Shown piece by piece: positions 8,620 to 17,023 of a stretch of DNA of 64,000 bases. The DNA is from Actinomadura pelletieri DSM 43383 (GTDB taxonomy: Bacteria; Actinomycetota; Actinomycetes; Streptosporangiales; Streptosporangiaceae), in contig NZ_RBWU01000007.1 of assembly GCF_003634705.1 (NCBI RefSeq), positions 248,001-312,000 of the forward strand, in the 5' to 3' direction. The notes below the pieces were generated by a model, which did not search any database, was not told where the DNA came from, and was given only the letters and a program-made list of their open reading frames with translations. Each line of letters begins with the position of its first letter. Position 1 is the first letter of the stretch. The position numbers and the translations under genes were made by a program.

Positions 8620-8775
8620 TCACGCGCAGGAGATGCCGATGCAGATGGTGTTCAGCAGCGTGAGCAGGCCGACGCACTCACACGTGCCACCCAGCTGGAT
8701 CCCGTCGATCTCGACCGGGTCGGTCTCGGGCAGCTCCTGGAGAGCGGCCACGATGTCACCGTCGAAAGCGTTCAT
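8620..8775 (-). CDS. lanA: Class IV lanthipeptide precursor, venezuelin-like
   Basis: A 51-residue precursor. The start at 8775 is set by a strong GGAGGTG six bases upstream. The leader, MNAFDGDIVAALQELPETDP and a few further residues, has an acidic amphipathic helix ending in LPETDPVEIDG. The core (from about residue 28) contains TCECVG, LLTLLNT and ICIGISCA, with Thr31, Thr39, Thr43, Ser49 and Cys32, 34, 45, 50, so up to four (methyl)lanthionine rings are possible. From memory the core and the ETDP leader block match venezuelin (VenA of Streptomyces venezuelae) at nearly every position. The start codon lies inside the end of the protease gene, suggesting translational coupling. Confidence 0.93.
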   Translation of the reverse strand: MNAFDGDIVAALQELPETDPVEIDGIQLGGTCECVGLLTLLNTICIGISCA

Positions 8776-10672
8776 GTTTGTCACCTCCTTTCCTGATCGT
8801 GGACTGCGGTCCATTCCGGGTGAGACAGAAACGGACCACGGCTTTGCGCAGGACGGGAGGCCATACCTGGACGACGGCGTGATGGTCGTCGTCCACCTCC
8901 AGGTAGTCGAAGTCGACTCCCTCTGCCCTGCCGAGTTCGAGGAGGCGCCGTTTCAGCGCCCTGGACTGGCCGACCGGGACGGTCTCGTCCCGGCCGCCGT
9001 GCACGAGCAGCAACGGCGCGGTGAGCGCCGCGCACTCGCGAAGGACGTCGCGTCCGCTCTCCCGCCCGCCGGGCGCCTCGCAGCGGCTCAGCCGGGACAC
9101 GCGCTCCCCGACATGCCGCGGGACGGCGCCGTGCAGGGCGGACGCCGATGTGAAGGGCGCCAGCGCGACGCAGCCCGACCACAGCTCCGGCTCCCGGCAC
9201 GCCGCCAGCAGCGCGAGGAAGGCTCCGTAGCTGCCGCCGAGCACCGTCGGCCGGGGCAGCCCGGCACGGTCGCGTTCGGCTGAGACCGCGCGGGCCAGAT
9301 GGACGACGTCGTCCAGGTCGGGGCCGCCCCAGTCGCCGATGACCGGGCGCAGATGCCCGTCCCCGTAACCGGTGCTGCCTCGGTAGTTGGGCGCGGCCAC
9401 GGCGATGCCCGCCGCCGCGAGGTACTGGAACAGCGGCTCGAACTCGAACCGCCACGCCGCGAGCGGACCGCCGTGCAGGGCCAGCACCAGGTGGGGCCGC
9501 AGTCGCCAGTCCGGGCCGCCGTAGACGATCGTCTCGACGGGACCCGCCGGACCCGGCAGCTCCACCAGCTCGGCGTCCTCCCACCGGCCGGGCTCGCTGC
9601 GATGCCCGCTGGCGTACCGGACGTCCGGAGCAGGCGAACCGGGCTCGCCGACCGTTCCCACGGTCGCCAGGGTCGGCGGCCGGTTCGGTGCCGCGAACCG
9701 CAGGTGGATCCGGCCGTCGTCCGCCCAGTGGACGGGCGGCCACAGCATCCCCGGCGGGGCCTGGACAGGCGTGAGACGGTCCCGCTCCGGGTCGTACACG
9801 GCGAGCCGCGCGGTGGCGCCGTGGATCTCTCGGACGAGCAGGTTGTGGCCGTCCGCGTCGAAGGTCAGCGGCATCCGGGGGCGGGGCGACCGGTTGAGGG
9901 TCTCGGGGAACCGCACGGTCCCCTCGCCGGGGAGCCGCAGCCCGATCTGCTCCGCGCCCGGCTGCTGGACGCCCGGCGCGGTGGTCGTGACCGCCAGCGC
10001 GCCCGTCCGCGTGCTGTAGGCGACGATACGGTCGGTCGTGGTCTCCGACACCGACCAGACGCGCCGCCAGGACCGTTCGGCGAGGTCGACGAGGATGCCG
10101 TTCGTGCGGCGCCCGATCTCGGTGTGGTCGAAGGCGAGGGAGCGTCCGCCGTCCATCCAGACACCGCCCGCCAGCACGCCGGGGATCCGCAGGACCGGCT
10201 CCGGGCGCGGCGAGGCGTCGGTGAGCCGCCAGATCCGGGAGTGCCCGTCGCCCTCGACGGCCACCAGCAGGGCGGTCCGCTCCGGGCCCGGCACGAGGAA
10301 CCCGGTCAGCATTGACGGAACGGGCCACGACCGGGTGACGCGCAGACCGGAGTGGGACGGTTCGGCGGCGAGCACCGTGCCGTGCCCGGCGGGCTCCCCG
10401 TGGTCGCCGGTCGAGGCCCGCACGAGCAGGACGCGGCCGTCGTCCAGCGGCAGCGCGCCGCAGCGCCGGTCGATGGGCGTGCCGGGGTCGGCGGAGCTCA
10501 GGACGCGCCGGGTCGGCACCGCGGGCGCGAGGTCCCACCGTTCGACGGTGACGTCGTCCTCGACGGCGCTCAGACAGGCGGCCCAGCGGCCGTCACCGGA
10601 GAAGGCGAACCCGAACCGGGTCGGAATCGGCGGTGGTTCCGTCGCCGTGAGCGGCGTGACGGCGGCCGTCAT
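8756..10672 (-). CDS. Prolyl-oligopeptidase-family serine protease (S9), probable lanthipeptide leader peptidase
   Basis: A 638-residue S9 peptidase: an N-terminal seven-bladed propeller-like region (residues 1-380) and a C-terminal alpha/beta hydrolase. The triad can be read as Ser481 (GGSYGAF), Asp562 (HGGRDETVP) and His597 or 598 (DDDHHAV). No signal peptide is visible, so it should act in the cytoplasm. The start overlaps the lanL stop (ATGA at 10669-10672) and the stop lies 20 bases inside lanA. FlaP, a prolyl oligopeptidase, removes the leader of the class III lanthipeptide flavipeptin by cutting after Pro; the leader here has Pro16 and Pro20. Leader processing is therefore a reasonable inference, not shown. 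Confidence 0.88.
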   Translation of the reverse strand: MTAAVTPLTATEPPPIPTRFGFAFSGDGRWAACLSAVEDDVTVERWDLAPAVPTRRVLSSADPGTPIDRRCGALPLDDGRVLLVRASTGDHGEPAGHGTVLAAEPSHSGLRVTRSWPVPSMLTGFLVPGPERTALLVAVEGDGHSRIWRLTDASPRPEPVLRIPGVLAGGVWMDGGRSLAFDHTEIGRRTNGILVDLAERSWRRVWSVSETTTDRIVAYSTRTGALAVTTTAPGVQQPGAEQIGLRLPGEGTVRFPETLNRSPRPRMPLTFDADGHNLLVREIHGATARLAVYDPERDRLTPVQAPPGMLWPPVHWADDGRIHLRFAAPNRPPTLATVGTVGEPGSPAPDVRYASGHRSEPGRWEDAELVELPGPAGPVETIVYGGPDWRLRPHLVLALHGGPLAAWRFEFEPLFQYLAAAGIAVAAPNYRGSTGYGDGHLRPVIGDWGGPDLDDVVHLARAVSAERDRAGLPRPTVLGGSYGAFLALLAACREPELWSGCVALAPFTSASALHGAVPRHVGERVSRLSRCEAPGGRESGRDVLRECAALTAPLLLVHGGRDETVPVGQSRALKRRLLELGRAEGVDFDYLEVDDDHHAVVQVWPPVLRKAVVRFCLTRNGPQSTIRKGGDKHERFRR

Positions 10673-13467
10673 GACGCCTGTCCCGAACCGATCGGCGCGG
10701 CCACCGCGACGGCGGCCGACGCGTCCACGGCGTCGGCGGTCCACAGCCGGGACGCGCCGTGCCGCAGCCGGAGCAGGAAGCCCAGGATGCCGCTCAGACC
10801 GTCGCCCCAGGTCACCGAGACCTGCCCGAACTCGTCGGCGAACACGACCGTCTCGTCGCGGTATGCCCGAGCGGACAGGAGGATCTCGGCGAACCGCCAG
10901 GCCGCGCCGGTGTGCCGGTCGTCGCCGGTCTGCGCGGCCATGTCGAGCAGGAAGTCGCCGTTGCCCGCCAGCCCGTGGCACTGCCCGAGCGGCGCGCGCC
11001 ACCGGTGCTCCACCACCGACCGGGCGGAGCGTTCCGCGGCCCGGACGAAGCGCGCGTCGCCCGTAAGGGTGCCGAGCCGCAGGAGGAATCCGCCGATCCC
11101 CGCGGCACCATGGCACCAGTACGGCGCCGTGGGCGCGTCGCCCGGGCCCGCCCCCCAACTCGCCGACCGTTCCGTGCCGGTCGCCTCTTCCAGCAGGTTC
11201 TCCGCGACCGTGACGGCCATGGCCCGGTAGTCGTCGCCGCCGGTCACCCGAGCGCACGCGGTGAGGAACTGGCCGACTCCGGCGACGCCGTGGGCGAACC
11301 CGTGGTAGCGCCGCCCGGCGAGCTTGGACTCGTGCTGCGCCGGGGTGCTCCAGGAGAGCCTGCCTGACACCTCCTCGACGCTCGCGACCAGCGAGTCGGC
11401 GGCCGCGACGGCCCGCTCGGCGTACCGCTCGTGGCCGGTGCGCGCCCACAGGTGCAGGGCGGTCAGGCCGAGCCCGGACGTCCCGTGCGTGATGTCGGGG
11501 CCGGGAAGCGAGGCCGGGAACCGGTCGGCCACCGCCAGCGCGCCGTCGACGAGTTCGCGGTCGTCCAGCGCGAGGCCCGCGTCGAGGACGGCCCACACGG
11601 CCCCGGCCGAGCCGAAGTACAACCCGGCCTTGCGGGTCGTGCCGCCGTCGAGCCGCTCCAGGATCCACCGGGCGGCCGGCGCGATCGCCTCCGGCAGGCG
11701 CGGGTCGGCGGTGAGCTCGTGACATCGGACCAGGGCACCGAGGACTCCCGCGGCGCCGTGCTGGAGGCTGCACGGGTCGGGCGCACCGTGCACGCAGGAG
11801 GCGGGCCACAGGGTCTGCGGGGAGTCGGGGGTCATGGTGGAGAGCAGATGCTCGACGATCCCGCCGATCGCCTCGTCGCACAGCTCCCGCACCTTGTGCG
11901 GGACGCTCTCTTGCAGCACGTCGTCCGGGGCGGTGTTCGAGGCGGGGACGGTCGGCCGGGCCAGCGTCGCCCGTGCCCGTTCCAGGCTCCATCGGTCGGC
12001 GGGGTCGTCGGCCATCAGTCCCAGCACCAGCGCCGGGAGGTCGGCGGGGTGGTCCAGGTCTCGGATGCGGGCGGTGAGCCATTCCGCCAGCCGTTCGGTC
12101 ACGGGCCGGGGGTCGGGCTGCTCGTCCAGCAGGAACGGCGGCGCCCCACTGATCAGGTGACAGAGCGTCGCGCCGAGGGAGAAGCGGTCGGCGGCGGGGT
12201 CGGGCAGCGCGCCGTCCATCTGCTCGGGCGAGGAGTAGCCGAGGGTGCCCGAGCGCAGCGGCCCCGGGTCGGCGGCGTCGGGGGTGACCGCCAGCTCCAG
12301 GTCGATCAGGACGGGCGTGCCGTCCGGACGGACCATGATGTTGTTCGGGTTGAAGTCGCGCAGGACGACTCCGGCGTCATGCGCCTTGGCCATCAGCTCG
12401 GTCAGCCGTCCGGCCATCTCCAGGGCCCTGGGCAGGTGCGGCCCCCAGCCGAGGTCGCCGATGACGTCCGCCGTCCACTGCCGCAGCGACGTCCCCGGGA
12501 CCATCTCCTCGGCCAGGAACAGGTGGCCGCTCTGGGTGAACAGCGTGACCGGACGGGGCGCGATGCCCAGGTGCGCGATCGCCTCCAGCGCGCGGGCCTC
12601 GGCGCGGAGCCGGTCGCGGGTGTCCCTGCCCTGCTCGTCGGCGGCCACATGGGGCCGCGCCTCCTTGATCACGATCTGCCGGCCGTCGGTGGTGTCGGTG
12701 GCGCGGTACACGCCGCCCTTGTTGGTGTGGCGGATCGCCTCCCGGACCGCGAAACGCGTGCCGATCAGAACCTCGTTCCGCCCGTCGCCGCCGTTGCCGC
12801 CGCGGTTCTCGCCGCCGTTCGCGGCGCCGGTCTTGCCATGATCGGGAAATGGACTGATCGCCCAGGACGGCGGCGTGTACTTGCCGACACGCTTGTCCTC
12901 GACCGGGTTGCCGTCCGGGTCGAGAATCATCCAGGCGTAGAAGCCGTCATTGGTGATCCGGCGTTCCTCGACGAACGCGCCATAACGGTAGTGAACCAGG
13001 CTTCCGGGAGCATACGGACGATCGGACAAAATGCGCGGACCGGGCAATCCGGTTGTGGCGGCGTCCAGTTCCGCGGCGAGCCGGACGGCCTCGTCATCGC
13101 TCACCGGGTAGATCGTCATGAATTTTCCGGAATGGCCGCGTGAGGTATTGCGCGCGTTGAGCGCGGCGACATGATCGTGGGTGGCGGCGAACTTGAAGGC
13201 CGAGCCGGCGGCCAGCAGCACCTCCAGCGCGCGGGCGAGGACGTCCTGCGCGGAGGCGGGCGTTGCCGACACGTGCAGCTTCCATCCCTGCGCCGGACAG
13301 TGGCCGCCGTCCGGTGTGACGTGGCACCACATGGCGCTTCGGACGGTCGTCCAGCGCGTCGGCGCGGGCGCGGCGGCGAGCGCCCCGTCGAGGACGTCGA
13401 GGAGCCGGGTGTCCCCGGACCCCGCCGCCGCGACTCCGCCGAAGACGCTGATATTGAAATCCGCCAT
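10669..13467 (-). CDS. lanL: Class IV lanthipeptide synthetase (lyase-kinase-cyclase)
   Basis: A 932-residue three-domain enzyme that phosphorylates Ser/Thr of LanA, eliminates phosphate and adds Cys to form lanthionine. Residues 1-230 form the OspF-like phospho-Ser/Thr lyase (WKLHVSAT, FKFAATHDH, GKFMTIYP). Residues 240-510 are a protein kinase with IVIKEA, catalytic Asp371 in LRDFNPNN and metal-site LIDLELA. The C-terminal LanC-like cyclase retains zinc ligands Cys785 (YWCHG) and Cys830-His831 (GQCHGLAG). Class III LanKC enzymes lack these, so class IV is favoured. It is first in the operon; the upstream gap is 401 bases. Slightly longer than VenL as I recall it. Confidence 0.93.
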   Translation of the reverse strand: MADFNISVFGGVAAAGSGDTRLLDVLDGALAAAPAPTRWTTVRSAMWCHVTPDGGHCPAQGWKLHVSATPASAQDVLARALEVLLAAGSAFKFAATHDHVAALNARNTSRGHSGKFMTIYPVSDDEAVRLAAELDAATTGLPGPRILSDRPYAPGSLVHYRYGAFVEERRITNDGFYAWMILDPDGNPVEDKRVGKYTPPSWAISPFPDHGKTGAANGGENRGGNGGDGRNEVLIGTRFAVREAIRHTNKGGVYRATDTTDGRQIVIKEARPHVAADEQGRDTRDRLRAEARALEAIAHLGIAPRPVTLFTQSGHLFLAEEMVPGTSLRQWTADVIGDLGWGPHLPRALEMAGRLTELMAKAHDAGVVLRDFNPNNIMVRPDGTPVLIDLELAVTPDAADPGPLRSGTLGYSSPEQMDGALPDPAADRFSLGATLCHLISGAPPFLLDEQPDPRPVTERLAEWLTARIRDLDHPADLPALVLGLMADDPADRWSLERARATLARPTVPASNTAPDDVLQESVPHKVRELCDEAIGGIVEHLLSTMTPDSPQTLWPASCVHGAPDPCSLQHGAAGVLGALVRCHELTADPRLPEAIAPAARWILERLDGGTTRKAGLYFGSAGAVWAVLDAGLALDDRELVDGALAVADRFPASLPGPDITHGTSGLGLTALHLWARTGHERYAERAVAAADSLVASVEEVSGRLSWSTPAQHESKLAGRRYHGFAHGVAGVGQFLTACARVTGGDDYRAMAVTVAENLLEEATGTERSASWGAGPGDAPTAPYWCHGAAGIGGFLLRLGTLTGDARFVRAAERSARSVVEHRWRAPLGQCHGLAGNGDFLLDMAAQTGDDRHTGAAWRFAEILLSARAYRDETVVFADEFGQVSVTWGDGLSGILGFLLRLRHGASRLWTADAVDASAAVAVAAPIGSGQAS

Positions 13468-13868
13468 GGGTTCTTTCGCTCTCTTCCCGGGCCGCCTGCC
13501 GCCGCCGTTTCCGTACCCCGGCCGGCCGTGTGGCCCGGCTTATTGATCAAAGATTTGATTGATCGGGAATTGCTGCTGACGAACGAGGACACGGTAACCA
13601 TGGACCGCCGTCGATCGCCAGACGCTATTCGCTTCCAGCATGCACCGTGCCGGTATAGAAGTCTTACTGACGCGCCTGGAGCCCCTGAGGTCCCTGTGCG
13701 GGGAGTGACAACTCGGCCCGCCAATTGTCGATAATTAGACTGATTTGTCCACTTGATGCGTCACCAGCTGGGATGCTGACCTTGCTTATCCGGACACGAA
13801 TCAGTTTCGGTCCTGGGCATGGCCAATGGCTGCCATCCTCGCCACTGGCGGTTCGCCGTCCGCCTCTG
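13468..13868. promoter_or_regulatory. Lan operon promoter region with an AT-rich palindromic island
   Basis: About 400 bases with no convincing gene, upstream of lanL and downstream of the ROK gene. An AT-rich island at 13541-13565 stands out in the GC-rich background. It holds the palindrome TTGATCAA (13543-13550) and the inverted repeat ATCAAA (13546-13551) / TTTGAT (13554-13559), about 80 bases before the lanL start, and is the best candidate for an operator or promoter element. A second AT-richer stretch lies near 13725-13765. Confidence 0.4.
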
Positions 13869-15065
13869 CTATGAGGCGCCGCTACGCGGGGCGTGCGCGG
13901 CCCGGCCGTCGATGGCGTCCGGGGCCAGGACGCGGTCGAGGACCATGGCGGCGCAGCCGGTCAGACCCGCAGGTTCGCCCAGCCGGCTGGGCTCGACGCG
14001 CAGATCACGGGTGGCGAGGGCGGTGGCGCGCCGGTAGACGACCTCGCGCACGCCCGCGATGAGCGGCTCGTCCGCGCCGACCAGGTCGCCGCTGAGGACG
14101 ACGACGGCCGGGTTGAGGAGGTTGACGGCGGTGGCCACGACCTCGCCGATCAGACGTCCGGCCTCGCGGAGGAGGGCGACGGTGGCCGGGTCGCCCGCAC
14201 GGGCCAGCGCGGCCAGCCCGGCGAGATCGTCGGCCGCGGAGCGCGTGAGGAGGGCGGCGCCGCCCGCGACGGCCTCGACGCAGCCGGTGTTGCCGCAGCG
14301 GCAGGGCGCGCCGGCGGCGGCCGGGATCGGGACGTGGCCGAGCTCGCCCGCCGCGCCGAGGGCGCCGCGCTGGATGCGCCCGCCGCAGATCAGGCCCGCG
14401 CCGATGCCGGTGGAGACCTTGACGAACAGCAGGTCGTCGACGCCGGGATGGGCCTGGTGCTCGCCGAGCGCGGCGACGTTCACCTCGTTGTCGAGGTAGG
14501 CGGGGACGCCGAAGCGGCCGGTGATCGGAGGACCGATCCGCGTGCCGTTCCACCGTCCGGCCGCGTGCTCGACGGCGTCGGGGACGCCGAGACCGACGCC
14601 GCGGACGGTGGCGGCGTCGATGCCGGACGCGTCGAGAAGGGACGCCCACGCGTCCAGCAGCCGGAGCAGGAACGCGCCGGTGGACGGGTGGCCGGCCGAG
14701 TCGCCGGACGGGTCGCCGGACGTGTCGGCCGGGGGCCCGTCGACGCGCGCGAGGATCGTCCCGGCGAGGTCGCAGACGGCGAGCTGACCGCGTGACTGGC
14801 CGAGGTTCGCGACGAGAACGGTGCCCCCGGCGGCGTTGAACTCCAGGCGGGCCGGCGGACGGCCCCCGGTGGACGGCCCGTCGACGCGTTCGACCAGCAG
14901 GCCCCGGGCGACGAGGTCGGCCACGCGGGAGGCGACGGCCGGCCGGGACAGGCCGGTGACGCGGCCCAGCTCGGCGCGGGTGGCGACACCGTGCTCCCGG
15001 ATCAGGCGGAGCATGTCGCCGCTCGTGGAGGGGCGGGAGGCGGCACGCGACATCCGGCCAGTCAA
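13869..15065 (-). CDS. ROK-family transcriptional regulator
   Basis: A 398-residue ROK repressor. Residues 12-75 form a winged helix (LIREHGVATRAELGRVTGLS). The sugar-kinase-like domain has the zinc-binding ROK signature CRCGNTGC near residue 262 and ELGHVPI before it. It is divergent from edd-glk-eda with a nested palindrome between them, so it most likely controls that operon and itself, with a sugar or sugar acid as ligand. The DNA-binding part shows it is a regulator rather than a bare glucokinase; kinase activity is not expected. M5 (15053) is an alternative start. Confidence 0.9.
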   Translation of the reverse strand: MTGRMSRAASRPSTSGDMLRLIREHGVATRAELGRVTGLSRPAVASRVADLVARGLLVERVDGPSTGGRPPARLEFNAAGGTVLVANLGQSRGQLAVCDLAGTILARVDGPPADTSGDPSGDSAGHPSTGAFLLRLLDAWASLLDASGIDAATVRGVGLGVPDAVEHAAGRWNGTRIGPPITGRFGVPAYLDNEVNVAALGEHQAHPGVDDLLFVKVSTGIGAGLICGGRIQRGALGAAGELGHVPIPAAAGAPCRCGNTGCVEAVAGGAALLTRSAADDLAGLAALARAGDPATVALLREAGRLIGEVVATAVNLLNPAVVVLSGDLVGADEPLIAGVREVVYRRATALATRDLRVEPSRLGEPAGLTGCAAMVLDRVLAPDAIDGRAAHAPRSGAS

Positions 15066-15102
15066 GCACGCATCCCTTCGGTACGTCCAGTTAGTACAAG
15101 CG

Positions 15103-15136
15103 ACAGACTTTTGCTAGCCAAAGTTCATAAGTCTGT
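15103..15136. promoter_or_regulatory. Nested palindromic operator between ROK gene and edd
   Basis: Outer inverted repeat ACAGACTT (15103-15110) / AAGTCTGT (15129-15136) encloses a near-perfect 18-bp palindrome at 15107-15124 (centre GCTAGC, flanks ACTTT / AAAGT, one mismatched pair). It sits about 40 bases from the ROK start and 75 from the edd start. Position and symmetry suit binding by the ROK dimer; binding itself is inferred. Confidence 0.6.
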
Positions 15137-15211
15137 TGTCGATCTTACGAAAAGCTCGCTACCGTGAAGAGACCGGAGATCCCCTCGACCGGCCCCCGTC
15201 TGGAGCGTTCT

Positions 15212-17023
15212 ATGGCTGTGCAACCCGTGCTGGCGGAAGTGACCAGGCGCGTCGCCGAACGGAGCGCCCAGCGGCGCGGCGCCTACCTGGACCGGATCCG
15301 GGACGCCCGCACCGCGGGCCCGGCACGCGGCGGGATGGGATGCGCGAACCTGGCGCACGGCTTCGCCGCCTGCGGCGCCCAGGACAAGCTGTGGCTCAGG
15401 GGCGACGTCACGCCCAACATCGCGATCGTGTCGGCGTACAACGACATGCTGTCCGCGCACCAGCCGCTGAAGGACTACCCCGACCTGCTGAAGGCGGCCG
15501 TCCGGGCGGCGGGCGGCACGGCGCAGTTCGCGGGCGGCGTGCCCGCGATGTGCGACGGCATCACGCAGGGCCGGGCCGGCATGGAGCTGTCGCTGTTCAG
15601 CCGGGACGTGGTGGCGATGGCGACGGCGGTGGCGCTGTCGCACGACATGTTCGACGGCGCGCTGCTGCTCGGCGTGTGCGACAAGATCGTCCCCGGGCTG
15701 GTGATCGGGGCGCTGTCGTTCGGGCACCTGCCGGCGATCCTGGTGCCCGCCGGGCCGATGGCGTCCGGGCTGCCGAACGGGCGGAAGGCGAAGATCCGCA
15801 AGCGGTTCGCGGCCGGGGAGGTCGGCAGGGACGAACTGCTCGCCGCGGAGGCCGCGTCCTACCACTCGCCCGGCACCTGCACCTTCTACGGGACGGCCAA
15901 CACCAACCAGCTCCTGATGGAGGTCATGGGCCTGCACCTGCCCGGCGCGAGCTTCGTCCCGCCGGACACCAAGCTGCGCGACGCCCTGACCGAGGCGGCG
16001 GGACGCCGCGTCCTGCGGCTCACCGGACTCACCGACGGCTACCTGCCGATCGGCGAGCTGCTGGACGAACGCGCGTTCGTCAACGGGATCGTCGCGCTGC
16101 TGGCCACGGGCGGGTCCACCAACCACACGTTGCATCTGGTCGCGATGGCGGCAGCGGCCGGAATCGAGCTGACCTGGGACGACTTCGACGAGCTGTCCAC
16201 GGTGACGCCGCTGCTCACCCGCCTCTACCCGAACGGGACCGCCGATGTGAACCACTTCCACGCGGCGGGCGGCACCGCGTTCCTCATCGGCGAGCTGATC
16301 GACGCCGGGCTCCTGCACGAGGACGCGCGGACGGTCGGCGGCGACTCCCTCGCCGCGTACCGGCGCGTCCCGGAGTTCGTCGGCGACGGCGTCGAGTGGC
16401 GGGAGACCGTGACAGAGTCGGGTGACACGGGCGTGCTGCGTCCCGTCGCCGAGCCGTTCGACGCGCACGGCGGGCTGCGCACCGTGCGCGGCAACCTGGG
16501 CCGGGCGGTCGTCAAGGTCTCCGCCGTCGACTCCGAGCACCGGACGATCGAGGCCCCGGCCCGCGTGTTCGACTCGCAGGAGCGGTTGCAGGAGGCGTTC
16601 GCCGCCGGGGAACTCGACCGGGACGTGGTGGCGGTCGTCCGCAACCAGGGGCCGCGCGCCAACGGGATGCCGGAACTGCACCGCCTGACCCCGCCGCTGT
16701 CGGTCCTCCAGGACCGGGGACATCGCGTCGCGCTCGTCACCGACGGTCGGATGTCGGGCGCGTCCGGGGCGGTTCCCGCCGCGATCCATGTGTCGCCGGA
16801 GGCGGCGGCGGGCGGCCCGCTCGCCCGAATCCGCGACGGCGACGTCGTCCGGCTCGACGCGGACGGCGGCGTCCTGGAGGTCCTCGTCCCGGACGAGGAG
16901 TTCGCGGCCCGCGAACCCGCCCTAGCGGCACCCGGCGACGTCTATGGCACGGGACGCGAACTGTTCCACGCGTTCCGCCGGGCGGTCGGCCCGGCCGAGC
17001 GCGGTGCCGGGGTCTTCTCGTGA
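15212..17023 (+). CDS. edd: Phosphogluconate dehydratase
   Basis: A 603-residue Edd enzyme converting 6-phosphogluconate to 2-keto-3-deoxy-6-phosphogluconate, the first dedicated Entner-Doudoroff step. It belongs to the IlvD/Edd family with an Fe-S cluster: Cys-containing motifs GGVPAMCDGITQG, LGVCDKIVPG and SPGTCTFYGTANTNQ are all present, and TDGRMSGASG near residue 510 marks the C-terminal part. Length is normal for Edd. The start at 15212 is preferred over GTG 15164 because GGAG lies six bases upstream and the family N-terminus begins close to MAVQPVL. Its stop overlaps the glk start (GTGA). Confidence 0.95.
   Translation: MAVQPVLAEVTRRVAERSAQRRGAYLDRIRDARTAGPARGGMGCANLAHGFAACGAQDKLWLRGDVTPNIAIVSAYNDMLSAHQPLKDYPDLLKAAVRAAGGTAQFAGGVPAMCDGITQGRAGMELSLFSRDVVAMATAVALSHDMFDGALLLGVCDKIVPGLVIGALSFGHLPAILVPAGPMASGLPNGRKAKIRKRFAAGEVGRDELLAAEAASYHSPGTCTFYGTANTNQLLMEVMGLHLPGASFVPPDTKLRDALTEAAGRRVLRLTGLTDGYLPIGELLDERAFVNGIVALLATGGSTNHTLHLVAMAAAAGIELTWDDFDELSTVTPLLTRLYPNGTADVNHFHAAGGTAFLIGELIDAGLLHEDARTVGGDSLAAYRRVPEFVGDGVEWRETVTESGDTGVLRPVAEPFDAHGGLRTVRGNLGRAVVKVSAVDSEHRTIEAPARVFDSQERLQEAFAAGELDRDVVAVVRNQGPRANGMPELHRLTPPLSVLQDRGHRVALVTDGRMSGASGAVPAAIHVSPEAAAGGPLARIRDGDVVRLDADGGVLEVLVPDEEFAAREPALAAPGDVYGTGRELFHAFRRAVGPAERGAGVFS

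Noticed and set aside
10669..13467. Class III LanKC assignment for the synthetase
   Set aside because: The cyclase retains Cys785, Cys830 and His831, which class III enzymes lack, and the precursor is venezuelin-like.
13599..13734. Possible small peptide gene upstream of lanL (second precursor)
   Set aside because: The frame is Arg-rich, has no good ribosome site and no leader or Ser/Thr/Cys-rich core.
13869..15065. ROK protein as glucokinase of the operon
   Set aside because: It has an N-terminal winged helix and a divergent position; a separate Glk-type kinase is present.
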